NCBI RefSeq assembly: GCF_001613345.1
Contig: NZ_BDCE01000077.1
Location: 62,001-126,000 of the forward strand
Origin: Nocardia uniformis NBRC 13702
GTDB lineage: Bacteria; Actinomycetota; Actinomycetes; Mycobacteriales; Mycobacteriaceae
DNA length: 64,000 bases
Direction: 5' to 3'
In this document: piece by piece, positions 49,812-60,032 of the stretch
Layout: each line of letters begins with the position of its first letter
Numbering within the stretch: the stretch's first letter is position 1
Made by a program: the position numbers and the translations under genes
The notes under the pieces: model-generated
Database searches by the model: none
Told to the model about the DNA's origin: nothing
What the model saw: the letters and a program-made list of their open reading frames with translations, nothing else

Positions 49812-52289
49812 TCATTCGATCTGGTACAGCCAGATGCGTGGTTCGGCGAGCTCACCCGCTGACGTCCACCGATAGCCCTGTGCCACACCGTTTCCGTCGT
49901 ATTGCCGTAGGTAGGTCAGCAGGTCCTCGCGAGTGACGTGTCCGGACGCGATGCCGTGCAAGACGATGGTGGTGAGGTCGTATGCCTCCACCGAGTAGGT
50001 GCCCGCCGCTCCCCCGTTGGCGGTTTCGTAGTCGCTGAGGAACCGGCCGGTCGCCGGGGAGCAGGGGCAGGACAGGATGGTTCCGGTCGCATCGGTGCCC
50101 GCTCGGTCGACGAACTGCGGGTCGAAGCTGCCGTCACCGGAGATGAATGCGGCGGTGACCCCGGCTTGTCGCAGGCGTTGCAGCAAAGGGATGGATTCGC
50201 TGTAGTAACCGGCGTAGTAGACCACTTCGGGGGCGATGGACGCGATGCGATCGACGGTGGCGGTAATGTCGTCGCCGGGTTTGACGGTGGCGGCACAGTC
50301 CGCGAGCGCCGCGCCGCCGAGTCCGGAGGTGACGCCGCGGGCCAGTTCGGTGCCGTAGTCACTGTTGTCCGCGACAATGCAGACCCGGCCGTATCCGGCG
50401 GCGAGGTGGCGGCCGACCGCCGGACCCTGGAGATTGTCGGGCGGTATCCCGCGGAAGAACGTGCGCCACCCAGAGGCGGACAGGGTGGGATCGGTGGCCG
50501 AAGGGGTGAGGAAGGGTAGTCCGGCGTCGCTGTAGGTCTGGCCCGTGGATTTGGTCTCGCCGGAGAGCACCGGGCCGATCAGTGCCACGATCGAGGAGTC
50601 GCCCACGATCTGCGGGGCGATTCGGGTCGCGTCCCGCGGTTGCCCCGTGGTGTCGAATTCATGGACAGTGACCGGACATCCGGGATTCTTCCGGGTGAAC
50701 TGGTCCACGGCCAGGCGTACACCGCCGAGGACATTGCTACCGAATACCGCGGTGGTTCCGGTGAGCGGTCCGGCCATGGCAATGGTCGACGGTGCGCAGG
50801 TGGCGTTGCCCGCTCCCGCCGGTTCGGCGGCGGGTGTCGCTCGGTCGACCTGATTTCCCTGCTCATCGATCTGACCGAGAGGCTGGACGCCTGGAACGAA
50901 TGCCGTCATGGAGTCGGGGGCGGCCATATCCCCGCCACCGCGGTCGCCCCCGGCGTCCTGCCCACCAGAGCCAGCGGTGGAATCCCTGTTCGCCCAAAGG
51001 ATTCCGGCGACGACGGCGAGTACGGCGACCAGTCCGAGCGCCCCGGCCGTCGCCCACCGGCCGATGTGACGCCGAGCGGGTGGGAGCGAATCTCCGTGCT
51101 CGCTCGACCGGGATGGTTGATCATCGGGCCGTCGTGTGGCCGGTGATGAAGTGCTGGGTGGCGATGCCGGTGGCGAGACGTTGGGTGACGAAGCTGGCGG
51201 TGACTCGCTAGGTGACCACGCCACCGGTGACGCACTGGGTTGCGAAGTTGGCGGTGGAACGCTGGGCTGGGGAGGACCGGCTGAGGAGGCGTCGGGCGGG
51301 GTGTCGACGGCGCGCGGCGGCGCGGTGTCAGCCTCCGGTGGCTCGGCACGAAATGTCGTATCGCCTTGTGACGGGCCGATAACGGTCGCCGGAGCCGCGT
51401 CCCGCGCACTCGGCGCGGACGGGTCGTACCCGCGCGGTGCGATCACCGTCGAATCGTTCGAGGTGAGGGCTCGCATTGCCGCGGTGGCGAAGTCGGTGCA
51501 CGAATCGAAGCGTTCCTCGGGCCGCTTCGCGAGGGCGTGCGCCAGCACCGAATCCAGGGCGGGCGGTAGTCCCGGGCGGCGGGAACTCACCGGCGGGGGC
51601 GGGTAGTGCAGGTGACCGGCGACCACGGCGGCGACATTGTCCGATGCGAAAGGAGTGGAGCCGCACAGCAACCAGAACAGCGTGCACGCCAGCGAGTACT
51701 GGTCGGAGCGATGGTCCATGCCCGCACCGGAGAGCTGTTCCGGTGAGGCGTAAGCGAGGGTCGCGGTGAGGCTTCCAGTGCGCGTCAGATGCTTCGTATC
51801 GTCGCGCAGCCGCCCGATTCCGAAGTCCGTCAGCAGAATGCGCTCACCGTGGCCGGGGCTGGGGCGCGCCAACATGATGTTGGCCGGTTTCACATCGCGG
51901 TGTATGACGCCGACCGCGTGGGCGTAGTCGAGGGCCTTCGCGGTTTCGGCGACGATATGTACCGCGCGGCCCGGCGGCAGTCCGGCTGGGTCGAGCGTCG
52001 ACACGTCCGCACCGTCGACGAATTGCATGGCGATCCACAGCCGACCATCGTCGATGCCGCGGTCGTACACCGACACGATATTCGGATGGTCCAGCCGGGC
52101 GATCAGATCGGCTTCCCGTTCGAAGCGGGCACGGATCTCGGTATCTGTGGTGAATTCGCGCCGCAGCAGCTTGACGGCGATCAGCCGGGGCAGGCGTGGA
52201 TGCCGGGCGAGGTACAGCTCCCCCATCCCGCCGCTGCCCAAGTGCCGCTCGATGACGTATCCGGCGAACACCTCACCATCACGCAGCAT
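49812..52289 (-). CDS. Ser/Thr protein kinase with extracellular periplasmic-binding-protein domain
   Basis: This 825-residue receptor kinase has a cytoplasmic kinase domain at 1–270: glycine loop [10 protein letters not shown], Lys K40, HRDVKPAN (D132), DFG (155–157) and ASPEQ. A Pro/Ser/Ala-rich linker (280–405) follows, then a membrane helix (about 411–432). The extracytoplasmic domain (about 455–825) resembles the branched-chain amino-acid type (LIV-like) substrate-binding proteins: [58 protein letters not shown]. It would phosphorylate targets in response to a bound ligand. The ATG at 52289 follows GAGGGGG; the open frame upstream is not protein-like. Confidence 0.9.
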   Translation of the reverse strand: MLRDGEVFAGYVIERHLGSGGMGELYLARHPRLPRLIAVKLLRREFTTDTEIRARFEREADLIARLDHPNIVSVYDRGIDDGRLWIAMQFVDGADVSTLDPAGLPPGRAVHIVAETAKALDYAHAVGVIHRDVKPANIMLARPSPGHGERILLTDFGIGRLRDDTKHLTRTGSLTATLAYASPEQLSGAGMDHRSDQYSLACTLFWLLCGSTPFASDNVAAVVAGHLHYPPPPVSSRRPGLPPALDSVLAHALAKRPEERFDSCTDFATAAMRALTSNDSTVIAPRGYDPSAPSARDAAPATVIGPSQGDTTFRAEPPEADTAPPRAVDTPPDASSAGPPQPSVPPPTSQPSASPVAWSPSESPPASSPNVSPPASPPSTSSPATRRPDDQPSRSSEHGDSLPPARRHIGRWATAGALGLVAVLAVVAGILWANRDSTAGSGGQDAGGDRGGGDMAAPDSMTAFVPGVQPLGQIDEQGNQVDRATPAAEPAGAGNATCAPSTIAMAGPLTGTTAVFGSNVLGGVRLAVDQFTRKNPGCPVTVHEFDTTGQPRDATRIAPQIVGDSSIVALIGPVLSGETKSTGQTYSDAGLPFLTPSATDPTLSASGWRTFFRGIPPDNLQGPAVGRHLAAGYGRVCIVADNSDYGTELARGVTSGLGGAALADCAATVKPGDDITATVDRIASIAPEVVYYAGYYSESIPLLQRLRQAGVTAAFISGDGSFDPQFVDRAGTDATGTILSCPCSPATGRFLSDYETANGGAAGTYSVEAYDLTTIVLHGIASGHVTREDLLTYLRQYDGNGVAQGYRWTSAGELAEPRIWLYQIE

Positions 52290-52366
52290 TGCGCCCCCTC
52301 GCACGTCAGGACCCCCAGAAGGGTACTCCGGTCCGGCGCGATGGGGTCCGCATCCACCGGGCAGGT

Positions 52367-52398
52367 GTGGATCCCGACCAGAAACATGCCGGGATGAC
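52367..52398. repeat. REP-like palindromic repeat, copy 2 (inverted orientation)
   Basis: GTGGATCCCG and GCCGGGATGAC arms flank a variable centre. It is the reverse of the copy at 5630–5661 and lies in the divergent promoter region between the kinase and a secreted hydrolase. Confidence 0.65.
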
Positions 52399-52510
52399 GA
52401 ACGAAGCGGGCCCGGATGGCGAGCGGGACTGCTGTCCAGCCGCGTAGTCGGTTCGCCTTCCGTCAGGCGTTCGATGGCCAAAAGGCCGCGCGGTAGGCAC
52501 GCTGGAGAGT

Positions 52511-54055
52511 ATGCGTGGAGGAGCGATCCTGGCGACGACACTGCTGGCCGGACTGCTACTCGCACCCGCCGCACCGGCTTCCGCCGAAGCGACGGCGGCC
52601 GAGTTGGTCACCCAGGCCGATGCCGTGCCGACACCGACACTCGACTGGACGCCGTGCACCGAACCGGGCCTGGGCCGATACCAGTGCGCGACAGTCGAAG
52701 TGCCGCTCGATTACGCGAAGCCGCAGGGAACGAAGCAGTCGTTGGCTCTGCTGCGCCAGCCCGCGACCGAGTCCGCGCGGCGAATCGGGACGCTGTTCAC
52801 GGCGGTCGGTGGGCCCGGGGCGTCGGGCATCGACGCGGTGCGCGACAACGGATTCGCGACGGAGCTGGCCCGGCGTTTCGATATGGTCACCTTCGACCAG
52901 CGCGGGATCGGTCGCAGCGGACAGGTTCGGTGTTTCGCGGATTCGACGGCGCAGCAGCAATTCTGGGCGGATTACGCGCCACCGCCCACCAATGCGCGGC
53001 AGGAGGCGGAGGTCGAACAGGCCAGCCGCGTACTCGCCGAGGGCTGCGCCACCCACTCCGGGGAGTTACTGCCGCACCTCACCACGGTCGATGCCGCGCG
53101 CGATCTGGATCTGCTGCGCCGCGCCGTCGGCGACGAGAAACTCACCTACATGGGCGGTTCCTACGCCAGCTATCTGGGTCAGGTGTACGGCACACTGTTC
53201 GGCGACCGGGTGCGCGCCCTGCATCTGGGGTCGGTGATCGAACCCGACGCCTACACCGAAGACTCCCTGACCCACCTCGCCGAACAGGCCATGGGGACCG
53301 AGCAGGCATTCAACGAATTCGCGCGCCTGTGCGCCGAAGCCGGTTCGGCGCGTTGCGCTTTCGCCGAGGGCGACGTCCGCGCCCGTCATGTCGCCCTGTT
53401 CGACCGGCTGCGCGGCGAACCGCTCACCATCGGCTCCGGGGAGCGCGCACTCACGGTCACCTACACCGATGTCATTACCGCCGAAGTGTTCCTGCTCTAC
53501 GACGCCCGCGAAGGCTGGCCCGTACTCGGAACCCTGCTGGCCGAACTGGATCGCGGCACCTCCGGTGATCCGGACGTCGTCCGCGGCATTATCGACGCCA
53601 CCCCGGTGAGCCCCGAATTCCTGGAATCGTTCATCGCGATCTCCTGCGCCGACAACGCATTCCCGAACTCCCCGCACCTGTGGCCGTACCTCGCCCGCGC
53701 CATCGAACCCGCCGCCGCCACCTTCGGCGCGTACTGGCTCTACCCCCAACAGGCCTGCGGCGCATGGCCCGCCCCGCCCGACGGCTACCCGCAGCGCTTC
53801 ACCGGCCCCTGGACCCACCGAACCGAAACCCCCGCCCTACTCCTGAACACCCGCTTCGACCCGGCCACTCCCCTATCCATGGCCGAGCGGGCCCAACGCA
53901 CGATCGGCAACGCCCGCCTCGTCACCATCGACGGCTACGGCCACACCACCAACAACACCTGCGCCCACCGCCTCCGCGACACCTACCTCATCGACTTGAA
54001 TCTCCCCGAACCGGCCACCGTCTGCCCCGCCGACACAGCGCCCTTCGTGAAATAG
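52511..54055 (+). CDS. Secreted alpha/beta hydrolase, tripeptidyl-aminopeptidase type
   Basis: This 514-residue secreted protein has a signal peptide ([20 protein letters not shown], cleavage near residue 25). The fold follows the actinobacterial SlpD/Tap family: [26 protein letters not shown], the nucleophile S217 ([10 protein letters not shown]), an acid in [10 protein letters not shown] and the His in [10 protein letters not shown]. It should release N-terminal peptides or hydrolyse esters outside the cell. It is divergent from the sensor kinase. Confidence 0.88.
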   Translation: MRGGAILATTLLAGLLLAPAAPASAEATAAELVTQADAVPTPTLDWTPCTEPGLGRYQCATVEVPLDYAKPQGTKQSLALLRQPATESARRIGTLFTAVGGPGASGIDAVRDNGFATELARRFDMVTFDQRGIGRSGQVRCFADSTAQQQFWADYAPPPTNARQEAEVEQASRVLAEGCATHSGELLPHLTTVDAARDLDLLRRAVGDEKLTYMGGSYASYLGQVYGTLFGDRVRALHLGSVIEPDAYTEDSLTHLAEQAMGTEQAFNEFARLCAEAGSARCAFAEGDVRARHVALFDRLRGEPLTIGSGERALTVTYTDVITAEVFLLYDAREGWPVLGTLLAELDRGTSGDPDVVRGIIDATPVSPEFLESFIAISCADNAFPNSPHLWPYLARAIEPAAATFGAYWLYPQQACGAWPAPPDGYPQRFTGPWTHRTETPALLLNTRFDPATPLSMAERAQRTIGNARLVTIDGYGHTTNNTCAHRLRDTYLIDLNLPEPATVCPADTAPFVK

Positions 54056-54082
54056 GCACCCCGACCCCGACCCCGCGACTCG

Positions 54083-55027
54083 TCAGAGTCCGCATACTCG
54101 CCAGGTCTGAGCCGCGGTCGACAGTTGCGCGTGGACGAGTTCGACGTGTGGCCGGGGCGGGCCGCCGACCCGGCGCGCCAGGAATCCGGTGTTGATCGGC
54201 GGGTCTCGCGGGTCGAGCAAGGTCACGATTTCCCCCGCCGCGAGGTCGCGGGCACAGAGGTATCGCGGTAGCACACTGAAGCCCACACCGGCTTTCAGCG
54301 TAGCCAGCACGGCCCGTAGGTCACCGATCACCACAGCGGCGTCGGCCTCGAGCCGAGTATCGAAGACATGACGCCAGTACCGGCGCAGAATCGGCAGGTC
54401 GGTCGCGTAGCTGACGATCGGGATGTCGTCGAGGGCCGACGGATCGCCGGTGCGCAATCGGCCGAGGTCCACGCGGGTCGCGACCTCGGGTGCACAGACG
54501 AGGAGGAATTCCTCGTCGGCGAGTGGCTCCGCGATGACACTGCGGCCGCGCGGACGTGTCGTGGCGATAACGAGGTCGAGCTTGCCCGCTCGCAGGTCGA
54601 TGAGGAGATCGTCGGTGAGTCCGGTGGTCACGGTGAGGCGGACGCCGCGGCCGACCAGCGGAGCCAAGGCGGGCAGGACCAGCGTGGCCAGCATTTCGGC
54701 GGGGCCGCCGAGCAGCACCGGGGGCTCGGGCATTGCCGAACCTGGGTCGGACGACTGCGCACCGGCGACCGACTCCAGGGCGTCGAGCGGATCGGCTACC
54801 CGCGCCGCCAGATCGTGGGCGGCGGCGGTGGGCGCGACGCCGCGCGGCAGGCGCTCGAACAGGGGCCGCTCCAGGTTCCGCTCCAGCGCTTGCAACTGGG
54901 TGCTCACCGTCGGCTGCGACAAACCGACCCGGGCGGCACCCGCGGTGATCGATCCCGCCCGGTACACGGCCAGAAAGGTCCGCAGCTGGGCCAAGTCCAC
55001 CGAGCTAGTGGAACCACTGTGTGCCAT
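54083..55027 (-). CDS. LysR-family regulator
   Basis: This 314-residue protein has an N-terminal HTH (SSVDLAQLRTFLAVYRAGSITAGAARVGLSQPTVSTQLQALERNL) and a LysR effector domain (about 100–305). It is divergent from the DJ-1 family gene with 150 bp between. That gap holds an AT-rich stretch near 55040–55090 (several ATTGG/GTTTC runs) where a LysR site and promoters would sit. It probably controls the DJ-1–TetR–aldo/keto reductase operon. Confidence 0.9.
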   Translation of the reverse strand: MAHSGSTSSVDLAQLRTFLAVYRAGSITAGAARVGLSQPTVSTQLQALERNLERPLFERLPRGVAPTAAAHDLAARVADPLDALESVAGAQSSDPGSAMPEPPVLLGGPAEMLATLVLPALAPLVGRGVRLTVTTGLTDDLLIDLRAGKLDLVIATTRPRGRSVIAEPLADEEFLLVCAPEVATRVDLGRLRTGDPSALDDIPIVSYATDLPILRRYWRHVFDTRLEADAAVVIGDLRAVLATLKAGVGFSVLPRYLCARDLAAGEIVTLLDPRDPPINTGFLARRVGGPPRPHVELVHAQLSTAAQTWRVCGL

Positions 55028-55177
55028 ACGGAGCAGTCTGCCATTGATATTTCGATGTCTGTCATTGGTGTTTCTATTGGTCAGATTATTGGCCGCTGCC
55101 TAGCGTGGTGCATATGACGACCTGACACCTCGCATACACGGTGTCAGTGCGACACCCGAACCACACGAGGAGACTCC

Positions 55178-55870
55178 ATGGCGAAAATCTTGTTCGTAAT
55201 GACCGGTGTCGACCACTGGACGCTGGCCGACGGGACGAAACACCCCACCGGGTACTGGGCCGAGGAGTTCGCCGCACCCTACGCGGCGTTCAAGGCCGCC
55301 GGACACGAGATCGTCGTGGCCACGCCGGGCGGCGTCATCCCGGCGGTCGACCGAGGCAGCCTCGCTCCGGAGGTGAACGGGGGTCCCGAAGGCGCGGAGA
55401 AGATGCTCGAAACCCTGCGCACCGCAGTCGAATTGGCTCAGCCAATCGAGCTGGCGGAGGTGACACTCGCCGATTACGACGCGGTCTACTACCCGGGTGG
55501 TCACGGACCGATGGAAGATCTCACGGTGGACCCGATCTCCGGCAAGCTGCTCACCGACACACTGGCCTCCGGGAAGCCGCTCGGCGTGGTCTGCCACGCC
55601 CCCGCCGCATTCCTGGCCACCGTCGACGCCGACGGCAACTCCCCCTTCGCCGGATATCGCGTCGCCGCCTTCTCCAATGCCGAGGAGGCTCAGGGCGGCC
55701 TCGCCGACAAGGCCAAGTGGCTACTCCAGGACCGCCTCGTCGCGCTCGGTGTCGACTACCGGGAGGCTGAGCCGTGGGCACCCTACGTCGAGGTCGATCG
55801 CAACCTGTACACCGGACAGAACCCCGCCTCATCCGCCCCGCTCGCCGCGGAGCTGCTGAAGGCGCTCTGA
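55178..55870 (+). CDS. DJ-1/PfpI superfamily protein (Hsp31-like)
   Basis: This 230-residue class I amidotransferase-fold protein has the nucleophile elbow VVCHAPAA (C139, H140), an N-terminal Glu in GYWAEE and YYPGGHGPMEDL. The tail LYTGQNPASS is typical of the Hsp31/glyoxalase III-like branch. Members act as methylglyoxalases, deglycases or chaperones; which applies here is open. GGAG precedes the ATG. Grouping with an aldo/keto reductase fits a reactive-carbonyl defence role. Confidence 0.9.
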   Translation: MAKILFVMTGVDHWTLADGTKHPTGYWAEEFAAPYAAFKAAGHEIVVATPGGVIPAVDRGSLAPEVNGGPEGAEKMLETLRTAVELAQPIELAEVTLADYDAVYYPGGHGPMEDLTVDPISGKLLTDTLASGKPLGVVCHAPAAFLATVDADGNSPFAGYRVAAFSNAEEAQGGLADKAKWLLQDRLVALGVDYREAEPWAPYVEVDRNLYTGQNPASSAPLAAELLKAL

Positions 55871-55874
55871 TTCC

Positions 55875-56405
55875 ATGGCCGCCGAACGCACCACGGACGT
55901 TCTGGACGCCACCCTGCGCTGTCTGCTGCGCTACGGCGTCCGGCGGACCACCGTGGACGATATCGCGGCCGAAGTCGGCATCTCCAGATCAGCTGTATAC
56001 CAATACGTTCGAAGCAAAGACGACGCCGTACGCGGTGTCGCCGGGCGACTACACGAGCAGGCGGTGCGCCACGCCCGCGCGGCCGCCGTCGCGGATACAC
56101 CGCTCGCGGAGCGCGTGTACAGCATATTGTCCGCCAAGGTCGAGCTCGCCACCGAGCCGTTCGCCGAATCTCCGCACGCCACCGAACTTTTCGACGAACA
56201 GGCACGCCTGTGCGGCGATATCTGCCGCGATTTCACCGCCGAACTACACTCACTGCTCGCTAGCACGCTCACCGCAGCCGACATCGACAGACCCGATGAC
56301 GCTGCGCGAATCCTGTTGTCCGCCACCATCGGCCTGCTCTCCACTGGCCGACCTGACCTACTGCGTCGAGCCACCGATGCGCTACTCGAAGGGATCTCAC
56401 AATGA
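55875..56405 (+). CDS. TetR-family regulator
   Basis: This 176-residue TetR protein has the HTH RTTDVLDATLRCLLRYGVRRTTVDDIAAEVGISRSAVYQYVRSKDDAVR and a short helical C-terminal domain. It begins 4 bp after the DJ-1 gene and overlaps the aldo/keto reductase by 4 bp, so it is in the middle of the operon. It is likely autoregulatory. Confidence 0.9.
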   Translation: MAAERTTDVLDATLRCLLRYGVRRTTVDDIAAEVGISRSAVYQYVRSKDDAVRGVAGRLHEQAVRHARAAAVADTPLAERVYSILSAKVELATEPFAESPHATELFDEQARLCGDICRDFTAELHSLLASTLTAADIDRPDDAARILLSATIGLLSTGRPDLLRRATDALLEGISQ

Positions 56406-57268
56406 CCAACGCGCAACCCGCGTCCGCGTCCGGCACCTATTCGCTGGGCGGCGACCTGCCGATCCACCGCCTCGGTTACGGCGCGATGCAGATCACCGGC
56501 CCCGGGGTCTGGGGTGACCCCGCCGATCCCGACGAGGCGGTCCGAGTCCTGCGCCGGGCCGTCGACCTCGGGGTGAACTTCATCGATACCGCCGACTCCT
56601 ACGGCCCGTTCGTCAGCGAACAGCTGATCCGAAAAGCATTGCACCCCTATGCCGATGACCTCGTCATCGCCACCAAGGCCGGCCTGACCCGGTCCGGCCC
56701 CGGCGACTGGCGCCCGGTCGGCCGACCCGAATACCTGCGCCAGCAACTACATCTGAGCCTGCGCAATCTCGGTGTCGACCGCATCGACCTGTACCAGCTG
56801 CACCGCATCGACCCGCAGGTGCCACTTGCCGACCAGCTCGGCGCGCTGGTGGAGTTGCAGCAGGAAGGCAAGATTCGCCATATCGGCGTCTCCGAGGTCA
56901 GCGTCGATCAGCTGAAGCAGGCCCGCGAGCTGGCGACGATCGTCTCGGTGCAGAACCTCTACAACCTCGCCAACCGCCAAGCCGAGGATGTCCTCGAGTA
57001 CGCCGAAGCCAACGGCATCGCGTTCATTCCGTGGTTCCCCATCGCCACCGGCGAACTGGCCCGGCCCGGCGGCCCGCTCGACACCGCGGCGAAGGAGCAC
57101 GATGCCACTCCCGCCCAACTCGCCCTCGCCTGGCTACTGCGCCGCTCCCCGGTAATGCTGCCGATCCCCGGCACCTCCCGCGTGCCGCACGTCGAAGAGA
57201 ACATCTCCGCCGCCGAAATCACCCTCACCGACGCGGAATTCGAGGCTCTCACCGCCGCGGTCTCCTGA
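56402..57268 (+). CDS. Aldo/keto reductase
   Basis: This 288-residue NADPH-dependent reductase has the catalytic tetrad: Asp in FIDTADSYG, Tyr in the same segment, Lys in VIATKAGLTR and His in LYQLHRID. The cofactor-binding end reads LPIPGTSRVPHVEENI. It reduces aldehydes or ketones. The ATG overlaps the TetR stop, and with the DJ-1 gene it forms a likely carbonyl-detoxification operon. REP-like repeats follow its stop. Confidence 0.92.
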   Translation: MTNAQPASASGTYSLGGDLPIHRLGYGAMQITGPGVWGDPADPDEAVRVLRRAVDLGVNFIDTADSYGPFVSEQLIRKALHPYADDLVIATKAGLTRSGPGDWRPVGRPEYLRQQLHLSLRNLGVDRIDLYQLHRIDPQVPLADQLGALVELQQEGKIRHIGVSEVSVDQLKQARELATIVSVQNLYNLANRQAEDVLEYAEANGIAFIPWFPIATGELARPGGPLDTAAKEHDATPAQLALAWLLRRSPVMLPIPGTSRVPHVEENISAAEITLTDAEFEALTAAVS

Positions 57269-57323
57269 GATAGGCGTCGCGATTTCGCCTGGCTACCTCG
57301 TCATGTCTTCGCCTGGCTACCTC

Positions 57324-57503
57324 GTCATTCCGGCGTGCCTTTGGCCGGAATCCACGCCCTCGCAGTAGTTGATCCCGGCCAAAAGCATGCCGGGATGACG
57401 GGGTATGCCGACAGCGTGGGTTACGGGTGCGCGGTGTGCTTTTGGCCGGGAACCCACCTCCGCAGTAGTAGTGGATCCCGGCCAAAAGCGCCCCGGGATG
57501 ATG
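57324..57503. repeat. Cluster of four REP-like palindromes
   Basis: Copies lie at 57324–57355, 57369–57399, about 57429–57457 and 57471–57503, in alternating orientation. The linker CGCAGTAG(TAG) is repeated between the members of each pair, giving two inverted pairs (BIME-like). Each has the ATCCCGG…CCGGGAT arms and a variable centre. They occupy the gap between the convergent aldo/keto reductase and der genes. Confidence 0.7.
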
Positions 57504-57504
57504 G

Positions 57505-57690
57505 TGACGACGGGGCCGCGACGACGACAGCGGCGACGACAGCGGCGGCGACCACGACGATGACGGGGCGACGACGACCGCGACGACCGCAACCACGACG
57601 ACGACCGCAACCACGACCGCGACGACCGCAACCACGACGACGGCGACGACCGCGACGACGACGGTGACCACGACGACGACGGCGACGACG
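57505..57690. repeat. GC-rich simple repeat
   Basis: About 185 bp of runs of CGACGA, ACCACGA and CGCAAC triplet-like units. Several frames on both strands stay open only because of the repeat (products such as alternating Val-Ala or Arg-Pro). None is protein-like, and I see no gene in 57269–57879. Confidence 0.65.
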
Positions 57691-57879
57691 ATGGCGGTGC
57701 CGACATCGTGCCTGAAAACAGCGGCGACTACCGCAGGGCTCGGGTTGCCTCCAGCGGGCTGACGCCGCCGAACACCCGCGACACCCGTACAGCCCGCGAG
57801 GGGGAACTGATGACGGAAGCCTCTCGGCTGTTGCCGCCACCGGTTCCCCCTCGCGGGTGGGTGCCTTGCGTGGAGCGGG

Positions 57880-59298
57880 TTACTTCTTGCGTTCGCGCTT
57901 TTCGCGGACTCGGACGTTGACTCGGACCGGTGAGCCGTCGAAGCCGAATTCCTCGCGGAGGCGGCGTTCGATGAAGCGGCGGTAGCCGGCCTCGAGGAAG
58001 CCGGTGGTGAAGAGGACGAACGTCGGGGGGCGGGTGGCGGCCTGGGTCGCGAAGAGGACCCGGGGGAGGCGGCCGCCGCGCATGGGGGGCGGGGTGGCCG
58101 CCACTACCTCTTTGAGCCAGTTGTTGAGGCGGCCCGTGGAGATCCGCTTGTCCCAGGATTCCAGGGCGGTTTCCATTGCGGGGACCAGCTTTTGGACCGC
58201 GCGGCCGGTGTGGGCGGAGATATTGACGCGCAGTGCCCACTGCACCTGGACCATTTCCCGGTCGATTTCGCGTTCCAACATGTGGCGGCGATCCTCGTCG
58301 ACGAGATCCCACTTGTTGTAGGCGATGACGAGGGCGCGGCCGGTGTCGGCGACCATGCTGATGACGCGCAGGTCCTGCTCGGTGACCGGCTGGGAGGCGT
58401 CGATGAGCATGACGGCGACCTCGGCGGCCTCCAGGGCCCCCTTGGTGCGCAGCGAGGCGTAGAACTCGGTGCCGCTGGCATTGCTCACCTTGCGGCGCAG
58501 ACCGGCGGTATCGACGAAACGCCAAGGCTTGCCGCCCAATTCGACCACGGAGTCGACCGGGTCGACGGTGGTGCCCGCCACATCGTGGACGACGGAGCGC
58601 TCGGCGCCCGAAAGCTTGTTCAGCAGACTGGATTTGCCGACATTCGGCTTACCGATCAGCGCCACGCGACGCGGGCCGCCGAGACCGCCGGTGCCCTCAC
58701 GCGGGGTTTCGGGCAGCACCGCGAGGAGATCGTCGAGCAGATCACCGGTGCCACGGCCGTGCGTGGCCGAAACCATGCGCGGCTCGCCCAGGCCCATGCC
58801 CCACAGTGCGGCCGCTTCGGACTCCACCTTCTGGTCGTCGACCTTATTGGCGACCAGAATGACCGGAGTCTTGGAGCGGCGCAGCACCTTCGCGACAGCT
58901 TCGTCGGTGGTGGTCGCACCGACGGTGGCGTCCACGACCAGCAGAATGGCGTCGGCGGTCTCCATGGCGATCTCGGCCTGACGGGCCACCGACTGCTGTA
59001 GTCCCTTGGCGTCGGGCTCCCAACCGCCGGTGTCCTGCACCAGGAATTTGCGCCCGGACCAGTTGGCCTCGTAGCTGATGCGGTCACGTGTGACGCCCGG
59101 GACATCCTCGACCACCGCTTCGCGACGGCCCAGAATCCGGTTCACCAGAGTGGATTTGCCGACGTTCGGGCGGCCGACAATGGCCACGGTGGGCATGGGG
59201 ACATGGCTGTCCTCATCGAATTCACCCCCGAGTTCGGCCAGCTCCCACTCGGTTTCGTCGGACCAGATGCCGTCTCCGGCGAAAGTATCCTGCGTCAC
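57880..59298 (-). CDS. der: Ribosome-assembly GTPase Der (EngA)
   Basis: This 472-residue essential GTPase for 50S assembly has two G domains in tandem. G1 is GRPNVGKST (42–50) with DTGG and NKVDD; G2 begins with GKPNVGKSS (near 217) with DTAG and NKWD. A C-terminal KH-like domain has a basic tail ([10 protein letters not shown]). The first 35 residues are an acidic extension often seen in actinobacterial Der. It overlaps cmk by 4 bp (ATGA). Confidence 0.97.
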   Translation of the reverse strand: MTQDTFAGDGIWSDETEWELAELGGEFDEDSHVPMPTVAIVGRPNVGKSTLVNRILGRREAVVEDVPGVTRDRISYEANWSGRKFLVQDTGGWEPDAKGLQQSVARQAEIAMETADAILLVVDATVGATTTDEAVAKVLRRSKTPVILVANKVDDQKVESEAAALWGMGLGEPRMVSATHGRGTGDLLDDLLAVLPETPREGTGGLGGPRRVALIGKPNVGKSSLLNKLSGAERSVVHDVAGTTVDPVDSVVELGGKPWRFVDTAGLRRKVSNASGTEFYASLRTKGALEAAEVAVMLIDASQPVTEQDLRVISMVADTGRALVIAYNKWDLVDEDRRHMLEREIDREMVQVQWALRVNISAHTGRAVQKLVPAMETALESWDKRISTGRLNNWLKEVVAATPPPMRGGRLPRVLFATQAATRPPTFVLFTTGFLEAGYRRFIERRLREEFGFDGSPVRVNVRVREKRERKK

Positions 59299-60032
59299 TG
59301 CGCACCTCCTGCCGAAATCTGCTGCCGCACAACGCGATACAGCTCATCAATGACCTCGTCCATGGTCAGCTCGCTGGTGTCGACCAGTACCGCGTCCTCG
59401 GCGGGACGCAGCGGGGACACCTTGCGAGTGGAATCGAGGTTGTCGCGGCGCTGCACATCGGCGAGCACCGCCTGGAAATCGTCGCCCCGGCCCTCGGCGA
59501 TGTTCTGCGCATTGCGCCGGGTCGCGCGCGCCTCGGCGGAGGCGGTCAGGTAGATCTTCACATCCGCGTCGGTCAGCACCACGGTGCCGATATCGCGGCC
59601 CTCCACCACAATTCGGCCGGCCGTCGCGGCGATATCACGCTGTAGCGACACCAGCTGATCACGCACCTCCGACACTGCGGAGACCGCGGAAACAGCCTTG
59701 GTCACCTCATTGCCGCGAATCTCCGCCGACACATCCTCGCCATCGAGTTCGATGACCTCGCGGCTCGGATCGGTGCCGATGGACAGCGGCAGTTCCTTCA
59801 CCGCGGCCGCGATGGCCTCGGCGTCGGTCAAGTCCACGTCGCTGCGCAGTACGCGCAGCGTCGCCACCCGGTACATGGCACCGGTGTCGAGGTAGCGGGC
59901 TTCCAGGCGCGTGGCCAGCCGCCGCGACACACTCGACTTGCCGGTGCCGGACGGTCCGTCCATAGCGACAATCAGCGGCGCGGTGCCGGACAGCTTGCCC
60001 TCGCTCACAGTCGCACTCCCCATACCTGTCAC
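59295..60032 (-). CDS. cmk: Cytidylate kinase
   Basis: This 245-residue kinase phosphorylates CMP and dCMP with ATP. It has the P-loop [10 protein letters not shown] (25–34), YLDTGAMYR, the EGRDIGTVV segment and SAEARATRR. It overlaps der at its 3' end and the rluB-like gene at its 5' end by 4 bp each, so three core genes form one translation-coupled unit. In actinobacteria this order is common. Confidence 0.97.
   Translation of the reverse strand: MTGMGSATVSEGKLSGTAPLIVAMDGPSGTGKSSVSRRLATRLEARYLDTGAMYRVATLRVLRSDVDLTDAEAIAAAVKELPLSIGTDPSREVIELDGEDVSAEIRGNEVTKAVSAVSAVSEVRDQLVSLQRDIAATAGRIVVEGRDIGTVVLTDADVKIYLTASAEARATRRNAQNIAEGRGDDFQAVLADVQRRDNLDSTRKVSPLRPAEDAVLVDTSELTMDEVIDELYRVVRQQISAGGAQ

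Noticed and set aside
57249-57706. Open frames of 110–140 codons through the simple repeat before der
   Set aside because: The products are Val/Ala or Arg/Pro runs created by the repeat, with no start signals.
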